A stretch of 64,000 bases of DNA from Diphasiastrum complanatum (lineage: Eukaryota > Streptophyta > Lycopodiopsida > Lycopodiales > Lycopodiaceae): assembly GCA_029204225.1 (NCBI GenBank), contig CM055104.1:49210508-49274507 (forward strand), given 5' to 3'. Below, piece after piece: positions 1 to 10,285 of this stretch. Numbering within the stretch: the first letter of the stretch is position 1; each line of letters starts with the position of its first letter. The translations under genes were made by a program, and so were the position numbers. Under the pieces are notes generated by a model, which saw only the letters and a list, made by a program, of their open reading frames with translations, made no database searches and was not told the origin of the DNA.

Positions 1-533
1 AACAACCTGAACGTTGCTAGAAAAAGATCCAATGATGACACTCGAAAAGACAATGATCAAAATTCAAGAAGAAGTTGAAGCTCATGAGCACCTTGATCAT
101 AAGGACACTTATGATCAAGCTCTTTCTCTACAGCAACAAGGAGAAACCAAAGAAGCAGTTCAAGCCTAAGAGGGAGTTAGATCGAAGGCATGATCATGAC
201 CAACAAATAGAAGGAGTCAATAAAGGCAATTGGAAAAACAAAGAAAAGATGAAGCAGCAGAATGGCGACAAGAAGACATGCGTGAGATGCAAATGCGAAG
301 GACATACTATCGATTCGTGTTGGCTAAATCCGAATATTCAGTGTATCCATTGTCACAAGAAGGGTCATGTAGCCATTGACTGTTGCCAGAACCCGAGGAA
401 CAAGCAGCCACAAGGCAAACGGGTGAACAATAATAGTTCATCCTATGTTGAAGAGCCAGAAAGCTCAAAGATGGGTGAAGAAAAGGTCGAACAACGGAAA
501 TTTGACGACCTATCTATGTACAAATGTGTGTAG
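1..533 (+). pseudogene. copia gag fragment with two zinc knuckles
   Basis: This is the C-terminal part of a Ty1/copia nucleocapsid; the frame open from 75 to 533 carries two consecutive CCHC knuckles (CVRCKCEGHTIDSC and CIHCHKKGHVAIDC), each with C-X2-C-X4-H-X4-C spacing. A Lys/Arg/Asp/His-rich stretch precedes them, as is usual for RNA-binding gag tails. The N-terminal capsid part is cut by the window edge, and no protease follows: the frame stops and gives way to LTR-like non-coding DNA. In copia families gag binds and packages the element RNA. Two knuckles are more than the single one usual in copia, so a different plant LTR family is possible, but the relic status is clear. Confidence 0.75.
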
Positions 534-956
534 AGCACTGAAATTTGACACACAAGATTGTATCTAGTTCATATTGTAGTAGGGTTTTTTATCTAGAAGT
601 TTCTATGGAGGGAAACCAAGCTCATTAATGAGGTATGGAACTGTTATAAATAGATGTATATTTGTGGGAGAAATGATTCTTCTCTCTCTCTCATCTCAAT
701 TCATGCTTATACATGAGTTCTCTTGGATTCATCTATCCAAGATGTATATTCGTGGGAGAAATGATTCTTCTCTCTCTCATCTCATTTCATGCTTATACAT
801 GAGTTCTCTTAGGTTCATCTATCCATTGGTGCACTATATTGGTGATATCTTGCAATCTTGTGGGTAGAATGCATTGTTTTGTTGATATTCGGATCCACAC
901 GTGTGAAATACAGTAACTTACTATTTTTGTATGGACAACAACTTCATATTATCATT
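534..956 (+). other. LTR-like non-coding segment
   Basis: No coding signal is visible. The stretch begins TGTGTGTAGAGC directly after the gag stop, contains a TATA-like TATAAATAG near 645, and carries an 88-bp tandem duplication (listed separately) and a CACACGTGTG palindrome at 896-905. These traits fit an LTR or leader of a retroelement that lost its pol, but I found no second copy in the window, so the boundary is a guess. Confidence 0.35.
652..825 (+). repeat. 88-bp direct tandem duplication
   Basis: Two adjacent copies (652-739 and 740-825) begin with AGATGTATATT and end in ATCTATCCA. They differ by a few substitutions and a 2-bp change in a CT run. Because the copies are still so alike the duplication is probably recent relative to the surrounding relic. 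Confidence 0.85.
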
Positions 957-1870
957 GTGAGAAATGCAAAAAGGTTATCTATGATAGTTATAGGGGTCTT
1001 ATACTTTTTTGTGTCAAGCATCTTGGTGTAGGATGTTGATAGGGCCAAATTTGGCATAGATGGCAAATTGTCCAATTCCACATGTAATGCCACTATTGAG
1101 CCAAAGAAGTGTAGGAGGCAAAACTCAAGATAAATGGATAGTAGACAAGTGTAATGCTTTTGTTTGATGAAGTTCAAGAGGTCCAATAGGATTTAGAAGT
1201 GGAACCATGAATGGTCCAATAGGATTTAGAGGTGGAACCATGAATGATCCAATAGAATCAAGAGGTGAATGGATCAATGGTCCAATAGGATTAGAGGTGG
1301 CAAAAGTGTGGTCCAATCATGTTTGAGCATTGTGTTAGCTCATGGATCTATAGTATCATTGTACTTCTCACTTTGATCTAATTGATTTGGAGATTGTGTG
1401 GATCTTGAGACTAAGTGATTTTCTAGCATTCTCTCTCTACCCGAGAGCTATTGATAGTTTTCTCTCTCTACCCGAGGAGAGCAGCTTATTTTTACTTAGT
1501 TTATTTTCTTAACACTTCCCACACGTGTGTATGAGCTTTGGAAGTGAGTAAATGCATGTAGTAGTGTGGTTTTGCCATTAAGTGAAAGATAGATCTTGAA
1601 TCTCAATCTAGTCTTGATCATTGTGCATCCACACACCTTAGGAGATCATAATCACATGTAGTGGGCACTCCACACGTGTGAAATTCACAATCATAAGTTT
1701 GATGTTTGATCAAGATCTTGTTGAGTTTGCATCTCTTTCATTAAGTAGATGTTGATTTTCTATATTGCAAATGGTGTAAATTGTGTTGTCTTTCTAAACC
1801 AAAGATCAATAGATGATTTTGGATCTTAGTGATTCACAAAATCTTCACACAATGTTCCTGATGACCATAA
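957..1870 (+). mobile_element. copia LTR, plus orientation
   Basis: The segment opens with TGTGAGAAATGCAAAAAGG and then GGGGTCTTA. The same start occurs in reverse orientation at 14,410-14,457, where it lies next to a polypurine tract, and a related TGTGAAAAATGCAAAAA start ends the LTR at 19,640-20,460. It holds two CACACGTGTG palindromes (1520-1529, 1671-1680) shared in style with those LTRs. The right boundary near 1870 is uncertain because no primer-binding site follows. No internal domain is attached, so it is either a solo LTR or a truncated element. Confidence 0.55.
1180..1317 (+). repeat. 33-bp minisatellite, about four units
   Basis: Units start at 1180, 1213, 1246 and 1279 with GGTCCAATAGGATT or a variant, followed by an AGGTGG/GAACCATGAAT tail; a fifth start appears at 1310. 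The first two units are nearly identical and the later ones decay. The 33-bp period keeps a reading frame on the minus strand (repeating NPIGP), but no gene features surround it and it lies inside an LTR. Confidence 0.9.
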
Positions 1871-2899
1871 ATCTACATGCTTTATCTTTTTCTCCCTGTA
1901 TTGGATCATTTTAGAAGTTGATAATTTGGGTTGTTTTGAATTTCTTGTCTTGAGCAGAGCATATTCCACATGAAGATGATAAAGCTTTGTCATCAGTACA
2001 GTAGTATAGTAGCAAACAACACAATGACAATAACAGAGCTGGAGATGGTGCTATTCGACCCTGAAGATAGAATTGGCGTAGGCTTTGTTTATGAAATGTC
2101 ACTCCTAATTCAAATTTTTGAGTGTTCCCAACTATTGGGAGGGAATATTTCGACATTTTGAAAATTATACTTAAGCACTAGTGACGATTGATGTGACTAA
2201 AATAAGATAGATTCATTTTTATGAAAAGTAGTGTGGGTTGATGCATAAAGAAGTTATAAAATGATATTTTAATAACTTTATTGTTATTTTCTCTCTCCTA
2301 CATGGCATTTCTTATAGGGCCCTCTTTGGGCCCATATTCTCTATAATGTGTTGTGGGCAACTCATGCGTGCTCTTGTGCGTCTCTTCTACCTTTTGCCTC
2401 CATAGTTGAAGCCTGAAAGTTGCCTGCATGCTCCTCACAGTGCTACTCATGTTGCCACCAGCTCATGCATGCTCCTGTGCGCCCCTTCTACCTTCTACCT
2501 CCATAGCTAAAGCCTGAAGGCTCCCTGCTGCCTGCATTTCCAACTGCCATGCCTTTTTGAGTACATGTTGCTACTATTGTGATTTGTGAAGTTATTAGCT
2601 TTTAGTTTCCATTAGTAACTTTTACAAATCTTCTCAATGTCCATGGTGAAGATAAGCTCAATTATCATAGAGAACACATCATACCCAATATTTGTAGCCA
2701 TGGCAAGAGCAGTGACTATTGTGAGTGCAACTCTACATGTTTTGTCAAATCCTCTATTGCAACTAAGCTCCTACATGCTAAAACAAAAAAATAGCCATCA
2801 GTATGGGTTTAAAACTAGGGATTGAATTGCAACGATCAATGCTATGATGATAGATGAGGAAGCTCTTATTGTTGTGTTGGATTCCAAAATATTGAAGGT
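1871..2899. other. non-coding stretch with a 101-bp tandem duplication
   Basis: I see no gene here. A degenerate direct duplication of about 101 bp runs from 2361 to about 2560, each unit starting CTCATGCRTGCTC and containing CTACCTCCATAG-like text. A GGGCCC-TCTTT-GGGCCC hairpin lies at about 2317-2333. The last 250 bases may be the decayed 5' part of the Harbinger relic that follows, but no diagnostic motif is left. Confidence 0.4.
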
Positions 2900-3525
2900 G
2901 GACTTTTAAGTGTCAAGAATGGACCCTGGTATGTAAAACACCACTTCGTGCATTGGTGGCAACAATTTCATAGATTCGTAATGAGAGACAATCCTGAGAT
3001 ATTCCGAAAGATGTATAAGGTTTTTGTTACCACATTTGAGGTACAAATGTGAGCTCCTTGCAAACGACTTGGTAACTCATCCACTCCCAAGACTAAAAAA
3101 TATTAATGAAAGACATTTGGCGATACATAAGCAAGTGGCTATTGTCCTTCAAAGATTGGGAATAGGAGAATGTATGTTATCTATAGGAGATATGTTTGGC
3201 ATGGTCGAGTCAATTGCATCCCAAGTTGCATGGAGGTTTGTGAAAAACAAGTGCTGCTCAACATTTGCATTGGCCAGAAGGATTTGCACTTCAACATGTT
3301 AAGGAAGAGAAAATACATGGTATACCACAAGTATGTCGTGCCATTGATTATACACACATCAAGTTTGATTTTCCAGCTTTGGAGAGAGCTTTCGATTGGT
3401 ACGATCACCACTACACCATGATATTATAGGCGATTGTGGATTAAAAAATGCAGTCTTTGGATATTTTTGTTGGTTTTTTAGGATGTGTCAATGATGCTAG
3501 AAAGTTTTCCAAATCTAGATTTGAG
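2900..3525 (+). pseudogene. PIF/Harbinger (ALP1/HARBI1-like) transposase, N-terminal and first catalytic part
   Basis: PIF/Harbinger transposases cut and paste DNA with a DDE nuclease. Read across frames, this stretch gives the family's typical order: a WWQQFHRFV lead-in, RHLAIHKQVAIVLQRLGIGE followed by SIGDMFGM (the helix-turn-helix-like region), then HLHWPEG, and CRAIDYTHI with the first catalytic Asp near 3345, DWYDHHYTMIL and FVGFLGCVNDARKF. It is dead: a frame change near 3030, another near 3260, and stops near 3427 and 3442. The segment between the second catalytic Asp and the C-terminus is absent here because a copia gag relic begins at about 3545. A C-terminal piece of the same superfamily lies at 18,727-19,065. 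Confidence 0.85.
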
Positions 3526-3544
3526 TCTCTTGTAACTATTTTGA

Positions 3545-4055
3545 TTATTGCTAATTTAACTTTGAGTGCACTATATGATGTGAGGGGACGTTACTTCGAA
3601 GTTGCAACTCATAAGGAAATTTTTCTCATGTCTAGTGGCGATTCACTTCAAAATCACGTTAACAAGTTCAAAAATCTCACAGTAGATGGCAGTTGTCAGA
3701 TTAACGATTGACTATCAAGACACAATCATGATATTGCTATCAAGTCTACCACATACATATGAAAACTAGGTGATAATCATTATGACACACTCAGATTTAA
3801 CTCTCTCAAGATTAATTGCTATGTTATTGCAAAAAGACAATCGAAGAAGCATTGACAGCTCTTCAAATTCGGTATCGCATGTTCCATATGTAAACAAAGG
3901 CACTAAACGTTAGAACGAGAAATGCTCTAAATAATTTGTATCGAATCAGAAGTTGACATGGAGTCAAGAGAAATAATTGAATTCACAAAAGATGTTCTGT
4001 AAGTATTGTAAATGCACTAGTCATGAGATTCAAGATTTCAGAATATATTTGTGGG
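3545..4055 (+). pseudogene. copia gag relic
   Basis: The sequence aligns by eye with the gag of the copia element at 49,191: LYDVRG, SGDSLQNHVNKFKNL and a degraded zinc knuckle CKYCKCTSHEIQDF, in which the last Cys is Phe. Stops occur after QIND (3709) and in the following text. It starts directly after the Harbinger piece and ends where the pol-LTR array begins, so it marks an older retroelement insertion into the Harbinger relic. Confidence 0.75.
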
Positions 4056-4600
4056 ATATTGTGAAATTAGAAAAGGATATAGAGTCTTCAATCCCATCGT
4101 TGAGAAAATCATAGTGAGTAGGGATGTTATTTTTTATGAAGGACAACTTTGCGTGGATGAAAGTGCTACTAATTTTCTTGATGTCAAATATCTTGCTAGG
4201 ATGGAGGAGGAGCATCAAAGTGACCAAGATCTTGAGGATCCACCTCAAGACCCGAGAGTTCCAAGAAGATCTTTAAGAGCAAGGGCCGAGCCATCAAGGC
4301 TCACATACATTGGCAAAGGCGATCAAAGGGAAGACACTAAGTCTCTCAATTCACATACTCTTCTTACTTGAATGCTTGATGAACCAACTTGCTATGAATA
4401 GGCTTGTAGATCAAAAGTTGGATGGATGCCATGCAAGTGGAGTATGATGCTCTCATGGAGAATCACACTTGAGAACTTGTCGATCTTCCTCAAGGGAAGA
4501 AACCACTTGGTTGCAAGTGGGTGTATAGATTGAAGTACAACCAAGATGGATCAATAAATAAGTATAAAGCAAGGCTTGTAGCAAAAGTTTTTTTTTTTGC
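4051..4600 (+). pseudogene. copia pol linker and start of reverse transcriptase
   Basis: The frame from 4051 reads FVGY...KGYRVFNPI...IIVSRDVIF, the conserved segment at the C-terminal end of copia integrase, followed by the acidic linker with PRRSLRAR. After the stop at 4371 a second stretch encodes [30 protein letters not shown] and KYKARLVAK, the N-terminal block of the copia reverse transcriptase. It breaks off at a T-run near 4590. The same module recurs in the next two units of the array with only a few substitutions. Confidence 0.85.
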
Positions 4601-6848
4601 AAACTAAAGGCATTGACTATGATTTCTCAATAAAGGCAAAAGTGTCAATTTCTCAACTAGACATGTACAAAACTACATGCATGTAGTATTTGCATGTCTT
4701 GCATGTCACAATGTAAACTTAGGACACAATGCATTTATTATGGCTCGAGTTTCTACAACATCATATTTGATCAATTCCATGTGAAATTCTACATGCATGT
4801 CAATCTAGATGTTGTGAACATTGGTGCATGTCATACTAGACCAACTAGACTTTATGCATGTCATTGGATCTTGATCTACCTAACCCAAACTCGCCCTATT
4901 CTACAAGGATATGTGCTCAATTCACATCCCTTGGATATGTACAAAATATGTACAATCTCGAGTGTGAAATTAGAAAAGGATATAGAGTCTTCAATCCCAT
5001 CACTAAGAAAATCATAGTGAGTAGGGATGTTATTTTTTATGAAGGACAACTTTGCAAAGTGGATGAAAGTGCTACTAATTATCTTAATGTCAAATATCTT
5101 GCTAAGATGGAGGAGGAGCATCAAAGTGACCAAGATCTTGAGGATCCACCTCAAGACCCGAGAGTTCCAAGAAGATCTTTAAGAGCATGGGCCAAGCCAT
5201 CAAGGCTCACTTACATTGGCAAAGGCGATCAAAGGGAAGACACTAAGTCTCTCATTTCACATACTCTTCTTACTTGAATGCCTGACCAACTTGCTATGAA
5301 TAAGCTTGTAGATCAAAAGTTGGATGGATGCCATGCAAGTGGAGTATGATGCTCTCATGGAGAATCACACTTGAGAATCTGTTGATCTTCCTCAAGGGAA
5401 GAAACCACTTGGTTGCAAGTGGGTGTATAGATTGAAGTACAACCAAGATGGATCAATAAGTAAGTATAAAGCAAGGCTTGTAGCAAAAGTTTTTTTCTTT
5501 GCAAACTAAAGGCATTGATTATGATTTCTCAATAAAGGCAAAAGTGTCAATTTCTCAACTAGACATGTACAAAACTACATGCATGTAGTATTTGCATGTC
5601 TTGCATGTCACAATGTAAACTTAGGACACAATGCATTTATTATGGCTCGAGTTTCTACAACATCATATTTGATCAATTCCATGTGAAATTCTACATGCAT
5701 GTCAATCTAGATGTTGTGAACATTGGTGCATGTCATACTAGACCAACTAGACTTTATGCATGTCATTGGATCTTGATCTACCTAACACAAACTCGCCCTA
5801 TTCTACAAGGATATGTGCTCAATTCACATCCCTTGGATATGTACAAAATATATACAATCTCGGGTGTGAAATTAGAAAAGGATATAGAGTATTCAATGCC
5901 ATCACTAAGAAAATCATAGTGAGTAGGGATGTTATTTTTTATGAAGGACAACTTTGCAAAGTGGATGAAAGTGCTACTAATTATCTTGATGTCAAATATC
6001 TTGCTAAGATGGAGGAGGAGCATCAAAGTGACCAAGATCTTGAGGATCCACCTCAAGACCCGAGAGTTCCAAGAAGATCTTTAAGAGCATGGGCCAAGCC
6101 ATCAAGGCTCAGTTACATTGGCAAAGGCGATCAAAGGGAAGACACTAAGTCTCTCATTTCACATTCTCTTCTTACTTGAATGCCTGACCAACTTGCTATG
6201 AATAAGCTTGTAGATCAAAAGTTGGATGGATGCCATGCAAGTGGAGTATGATGCTCTCATGGAGAATCACACTTGAGAATCTGTTGATCTTCCTCAAGGG
6301 AAGAAACCACCTGGTTGCAAGTGGGTGTATAGATTGAAGTACAACCAAGATGGATCAATAAGTAAGTATAAAGCAAGGCTTGTAGCAAAAGTTTTTTTCT
6401 TTGCAAACTAAAGGCATTGATTATGATTTCTCAATAAAGGCAAAAGTGTCAATTTCTCAACTAGACATGTACAAAACTACATGCATGTGTCCACTAGAGT
6501 ATTTGCATGTGTCCACTAGAGTATTTGCGTGTCTTGCATGTTACAATGTAAACTTAGGACACAATGCATTTATTATGGCTCAAGTTTCTACAAGGTCATA
6601 TTTGATCAATTCCATGTGAAATTCTATATGCATGTCAATCTAGATGTTGTGAACATTGGTGCATGTCATACTAGACCAACTAGACTTTATACATGTCATT
6701 GGAACTTGATCTACCTAACCCAAACTCGCCCTATTATACAAGGATATGTGCTCAATTCACATACCTTGGATATGTACAAAATATTTACATGGGTAGGATC
6801 CCCAAACATCAACAAACATAAGATAGATATGTTTTACAATTTTTAACA
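4061..6848 (+). repeat. tandem array of three ~0.9-kb chimeric pol+LTR units
   Basis: Three units begin at GTGAAATTAGAAAAGGATAT: 4061, 4964 and 5866, giving periods of 903 and 902 bp. Each unit joins a + strand copia pol piece (KGYRVFN through the RT start) to part of a - strand copia LTR (CAACTAGACATGTAC onward). The pol-to-LTR junction sits at AAAAGTGTCAATTTC in every copy. Units two and three are almost identical. The third unit's LTR part runs on intact into the LTR end at 6848 and has a short TGTCCACTAGAGTATTTGC duplication near 6488. The intact LTR at 10,286-11,135 shows what the uninterrupted sequence looks like. Confidence 0.85.
6444..6848 (-). mobile_element. truncated 3' LTR of the 6.4-11.1 kb copia element
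   Basis: Read on the minus strand it begins TGTTAAAAATTGTAAAAC directly after a polypurine tract and matches the first ~370 bp of the LTR at 10,286-11,135. The distal ~480 bp, including the expected end GATTTTCAACA, are missing; the sequence instead runs into the last pol piece of the chimeric array. No target-site duplication can therefore be tested. Confidence 0.8.
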
Positions 6849-6860
6849 CTCCTCCTTTAA
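6849..6860 (-). promoter_or_regulatory. polypurine tract
   Basis: On the minus strand TAAAGGAGGAG stands immediately before the LTR start TGTTAAAAATTG. This is the site at which plus-strand DNA synthesis of an LTR retrotransposon is primed. Confidence 0.8.
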
Positions 6861-6943
6861 ATATGTCTATCTGATGTTGATGAAGATCCTTTGTGTGTGT
6901 GGATTCTTTGTTTTGTATTTGAAGTGAAGATCCAAAGAATCCA

Positions 6944-9286
6944 TCATAGCAACACGCTTACCAAATCCACGATAAGATCTCTTTGATAGAAACCTCTTCC
7001 AAATGCCTTTGAGATTTTTTCCACCAATCTGCCACTATGTTGATATGCCTCCTCCATGCCTGATGTAGATCTTGGGTTTGCAAAGTTCTTTTGCATGAAG
7101 ATGGCTGCATAAGAATCTAAAAAATCTGAGGCTTCCATGCTACCACCTTCACTTATCCTTTCTTTTCCATGAAATAATAACCACAAGGACTTGGCCTTGT
7201 ATAATGAAGATATTCTTGGATATTCATGTTGAGGATACTCCTCCTCAAACCTCGACCCCATCATAAGTTGGCTTTTCTCCATAGAATGAACTTTTGATGC
7301 AATTAGAGACACTGTGCTCTCAGCCCCTTCCAAGATAGAAAATAGATCTTCATAACCAATAACATTTCCATGATCAAACACTTTCGAGATAGAGAGTGTA
7401 AAGGCTTTGTAACCTTCCTTGGTAGATAAGCATCCAACCATGATCCATAGATTTGGATCTCCATCCTTTCCTTCCAAGAATCCACATGCAAAGCAATAAT
7501 CTTCAAGAACACTAAGGTACACAACCTTAGGCTTATAGTTGAACAAGACTCCATATAGTGCAGTCCTTCCAATAGCTCCATAATTCCATAAATTGCATGA
7601 TGGAAAATACACATGCACCATAAAACTTGAAGGGACAAGACATAAACATTGGTTACTTGTGAAACCATCAATAAGTGTAAAAAAGCAAGAGACAACTTCC
7701 TTGCCTATAGATGAAGAAAGGTCAACATCCAAGTGTTCAAACTCCAAAGGATGTTTTGTCTTGGTAGAAGACATCAAATATGGATCCATATGTGTTTTTT
7801 CCATAGAATAAGCCACTCTTGGCTTGATCTCCTTGACTATTGAAGACATATATATGAAATTGGAAACATGCAACCTCCTATGCCATACTTCCTCCTTGGA
7901 AACACAAGTCATCAATGCAAAATCACAAGTACTTGCATTCTCATGCACATCTAACTTGAAAATGCCTCCATATCTAGATCCACTTGCTAGGATCTCATCA
8001 CTTTTCTTTATGAAACAATTATTGACATTGAATTCCACTTCAAAACCATCATCAAATAACTTTCCAACACTAATCACATTCTTTGTGAGATTAGGAACAT
8101 AAAGTACATGGGAAAGTGATAAACTCATAGAAGATGCAAGATTCAAGAAACAAATTCCTACTCCTTCAATTGAACATGCATCACCAAGAGTTGTGTATAT
8201 TGAATCTTTAAGTTCTTGAAAAGGTTCTAGTGAAACAAAAGAACTTTTAGTGCAACTCATGTGTGATGATGCACCACTATCAATATACCAAGATACATCA
8301 TTAAAGGGTAAAGAGGAGAAGCTAGATATCATGAGAGATGCCTCTCCACAACTTGCATGTGAATCTTCTATGGTAAAATTGGCTTGATCTTCTTGAGCCT
8401 TCTTCTTGAAGATAGAAGAATGAGTTGAATCATCTTCTACTCCTCCTTTGTCTTTGTACTTTGCTTTGTCCTTGGAGAAGGCTTGAGAAAATTTGTTCTT
8501 GCTCCTCCCTCTTGACTTGATCTTGGCAAAGTGAGCTTTGTCATAACTATCATCCTTCCTTGAAAGTGTGTTGATCTTTGACAGCTTGTTCTTTTGCTTG
8601 CATTCTTCAGCAATAAGAATATCATGTAGAGCCTCCATAGATGGTAGATCATCCTTGATAGCATAAGTTTTCACAACACTTGCGTACTCTGTTCTAATTC
8701 CATTAAGGACTACTTGAACAAGTTGACTGTTCTCTAGAGTATCTCCTATGCATGCTATCTCTCTGTGAAGATCTTTAACTCTCATTACAAAACTTGAAGC
8801 ACTTTCATCAACTCTTTGGAAACTAGAAAAGATCTTATTTCTAAGAGTAAGTAGTCTTGATGTGATATTTGCTTCAAAAATGTTCTTAAGAGTTTCCCAA
8901 GTCTGCTTGGCTGAGGTACATGAATTTATTTCTCTCAACATCTCATCGGAGATGTTCAATTTGATGATATGAAGAGCAATCCTTGCTCTCTTTTTGAATC
9001 TCTGAGCCTCATCATAAGCTTCAGGTTCAACTTCAATTCCTAATACTATGTCCATTACACTATATAGAACCAACAAAGATTCTATCCTATCCTTCCAAAC
9101 TTGATAGTTGAGGGTATCTAGTCCCTCACTAGCTTCAAAGAGAAAATCTCCTATAGATGCCATGAATGTGAAGACTTCTTGTAAATTGGACAACAAAATG
9201 GAATTGAATATGTTTGAGCTTGTTCCAAACAAACTAAATGTTGCTATCCTTCTCACAATAGGAATTTTTAGAGGGTGAACTACCAC
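6944..9286 (-). CDS. copia gag-protease-preintegrase polyprotein lacking RT
   Basis: The frame is open for 780 codons. A start at codon 42 (MASIGDFLFEASEG, near 9163) is more likely than the upstream one because copia gag conservation begins there. Gag of the UBN2 type covers about residues 55-235 (YQVWKDRIESLL). No CCHC knuckle follows, only a Lys-rich tail. The aspartic protease motif WYIDSGASSHMS has its catalytic Asp at residue 336, with LYVPNLTKNVISVGKL after it. A pre-integrase box EVWHRRLH lies near 466-473. Only scraps of integrase remain (FFTLIDGF about 535-542, then a KPKVVYLSVLEDYCFA piece near 585-600), with no D,D-35-E core, and reverse transcriptase and RNase H are absent. The last ~130 residues match nothing I recognise. 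The unbroken frame, LTR pair, PPT and PBS suggest a young, non-autonomous deletion derivative. Confidence 0.8.
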   Translation of the reverse strand: MVVHPLKIPIVRRIATFSLFGTSSNIFNSILLSNLQEVFTFMASIGDFLFEASEGLDTLNYQVWKDRIESLLVLYSVMDIVLGIEVEPEAYDEAQRFKKRARIALHIIKLNISDEMLREINSCTSAKQTWETLKNIFEANITSRLLTLRNKIFSSFQRVDESASSFVMRVKDLHREIACIGDTLENSQLVQVVLNGIRTEYASVVKTYAIKDDLPSMEALHDILIAEECKQKNKLSKINTLSRKDDSYDKAHFAKIKSRGRSKNKFSQAFSKDKAKYKDKGGVEDDSTHSSIFKKKAQEDQANFTIEDSHASCGEASLMISSFSSLPFNDVSWYIDSGASSHMSCTKSSFVSLEPFQELKDSIYTTLGDACSIEGVGICFLNLASSMSLSLSHVLYVPNLTKNVISVGKLFDDGFEVEFNVNNCFIKKSDEILASGSRYGGIFKLDVHENASTCDFALMTCVSKEEVWHRRLHVSNFIYMSSIVKEIKPRVAYSMEKTHMDPYLMSSTKTKHPLEFEHLDVDLSSSIGKEVVSCFFTLIDGFTSNQCLCLVPSSFMVHVYFPSCNLWNYGAIGRTALYGVLFNYKPKVVYLSVLEDYCFACGFLEGKDGDPNLWIMVGCLSTKEGYKAFTLSISKVFDHGNVIGYEDLFSILEGAESTVSLIASKVHSMEKSQLMMGSRFEEEYPQHEYPRISSLYKAKSLWLLFHGKERISEGGSMEASDFLDSYAAIFMQKNFANPRSTSGMEEAYQHSGRLVEKISKAFGRGFYQRDLIVDLVSVLL

Positions 9287-10272
9287 ATCCTATGTGAAAT
9301 CTTACATCTATATTTGAAATAGATCTCAAATTTCCACCAATACAATTCAAACTAGATCAACCTCTCAAAGTGAATTGGAGTATAGACAAATTTTGGTTCT
9401 TTCTTTTTTTGGCACATGTGAAATGCTTAAAGACAACACTATTGACTCAAATATACTCAAACTGTTGAAGCAATGTGTTAACTGACTCAAAACTTTGTCT
9501 AGACCTCGAGTTTGTTGAATTGGTATACACAAAAAATGGATTTGAATGTCTTGCTTCTCTTTTACAATAGGAACCAAAAACAATTGGGTATTCTACCAAA
9601 TCCTATGCAAAAACTTGCAATAGTCATGTGAGTTCTTGCCCACAACAGAAAATCAATCACTTTGAATTTGGATCTAGCCTCTACCTCTTGATGAAGCACT
9701 TACAAGTCTGATGTCAAATTTTCCCACGAGTTTCTAATGAATGAAAAACACTTTAGAAACACACATTCAACTCAAACACAACCCTTTGTGTGAAATGATG
9801 TGACTATGACAACAAAAACTTGACTTATCCAATTCTATCTTTGATTGAGTACCAAAAACTGTGAATGATGAAGCATGCATGCAATATATTCAGATCAAAA
9901 AGTGCCCACTCAGGTTTTAGGTCTCTCCATACCCCTCTTTAAGAGCTTATAACTCCTACTAGGATCATCAGAATGAATTGAAACCAATTGCAATGGAAAG
10001 AGACTCTTCTAGCTTTCCAACAAGCTATAATGTCAGTACCTTTGGATCTAACATAAAGGACATAAAATGGAATGAAGTATTCTGGTTTTCACACATATGA
10101 AAAGTCAGAACTCTATACATTCTTTGTTCTGGACTGAAAATATCAATTCTAATCTCATTAATCAAAAACTTGTTCAAGAATAGATAGCAAAACACTGCTA
10201 AACAGCTTCCTAGCTTGAATTGTCACAAAATTTTTCATACATATGTTGTTAGTAGCATTCAAAGCATGGTAT
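9287..10272 (-). other. 5' leader of the copia element
   Basis: About 1 kb of AT-rich non-coding DNA separates the gag frame from the primer-binding site. A 72-codon frame at 9365-9583 has no recognisable motif. Packaging and dimerisation signals are expected in such a leader, but I cannot identify them. Confidence 0.6.
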
Positions 10273-10285
10273 GGCTCTGATACCA
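10273..10285 (-). promoter_or_regulatory. tRNA-iMet primer-binding site
   Basis: On the minus strand TGGTATCAGAGCC directly abuts the LTR end TTCAACA. This is the plant initiator-tRNA complement used by most copia elements to start reverse transcription. Confidence 0.92.

Noticed and set aside
944-1316. Overlapping minus-strand frames with repeating NPIGP residues
   Set aside because: The repetition is the 33-bp minisatellite, inside an LTR-like segment with no gene signals.
4694-6846. A ~107-codon frame repeated at 4,694, 5,596, 6,529 and 10,827 (MSCMSQCKLRTQC), looking like a small gene family
   Set aside because: It is the antisense of LTR sequence; the copy at 10,827 lies inside a complete LTR, and repetition comes from the array.
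6944-9286. 780-codon frame as a complete autonomous copia polyprotein
   Set aside because: Reverse transcriptase, RNase H and most of integrase are absent.
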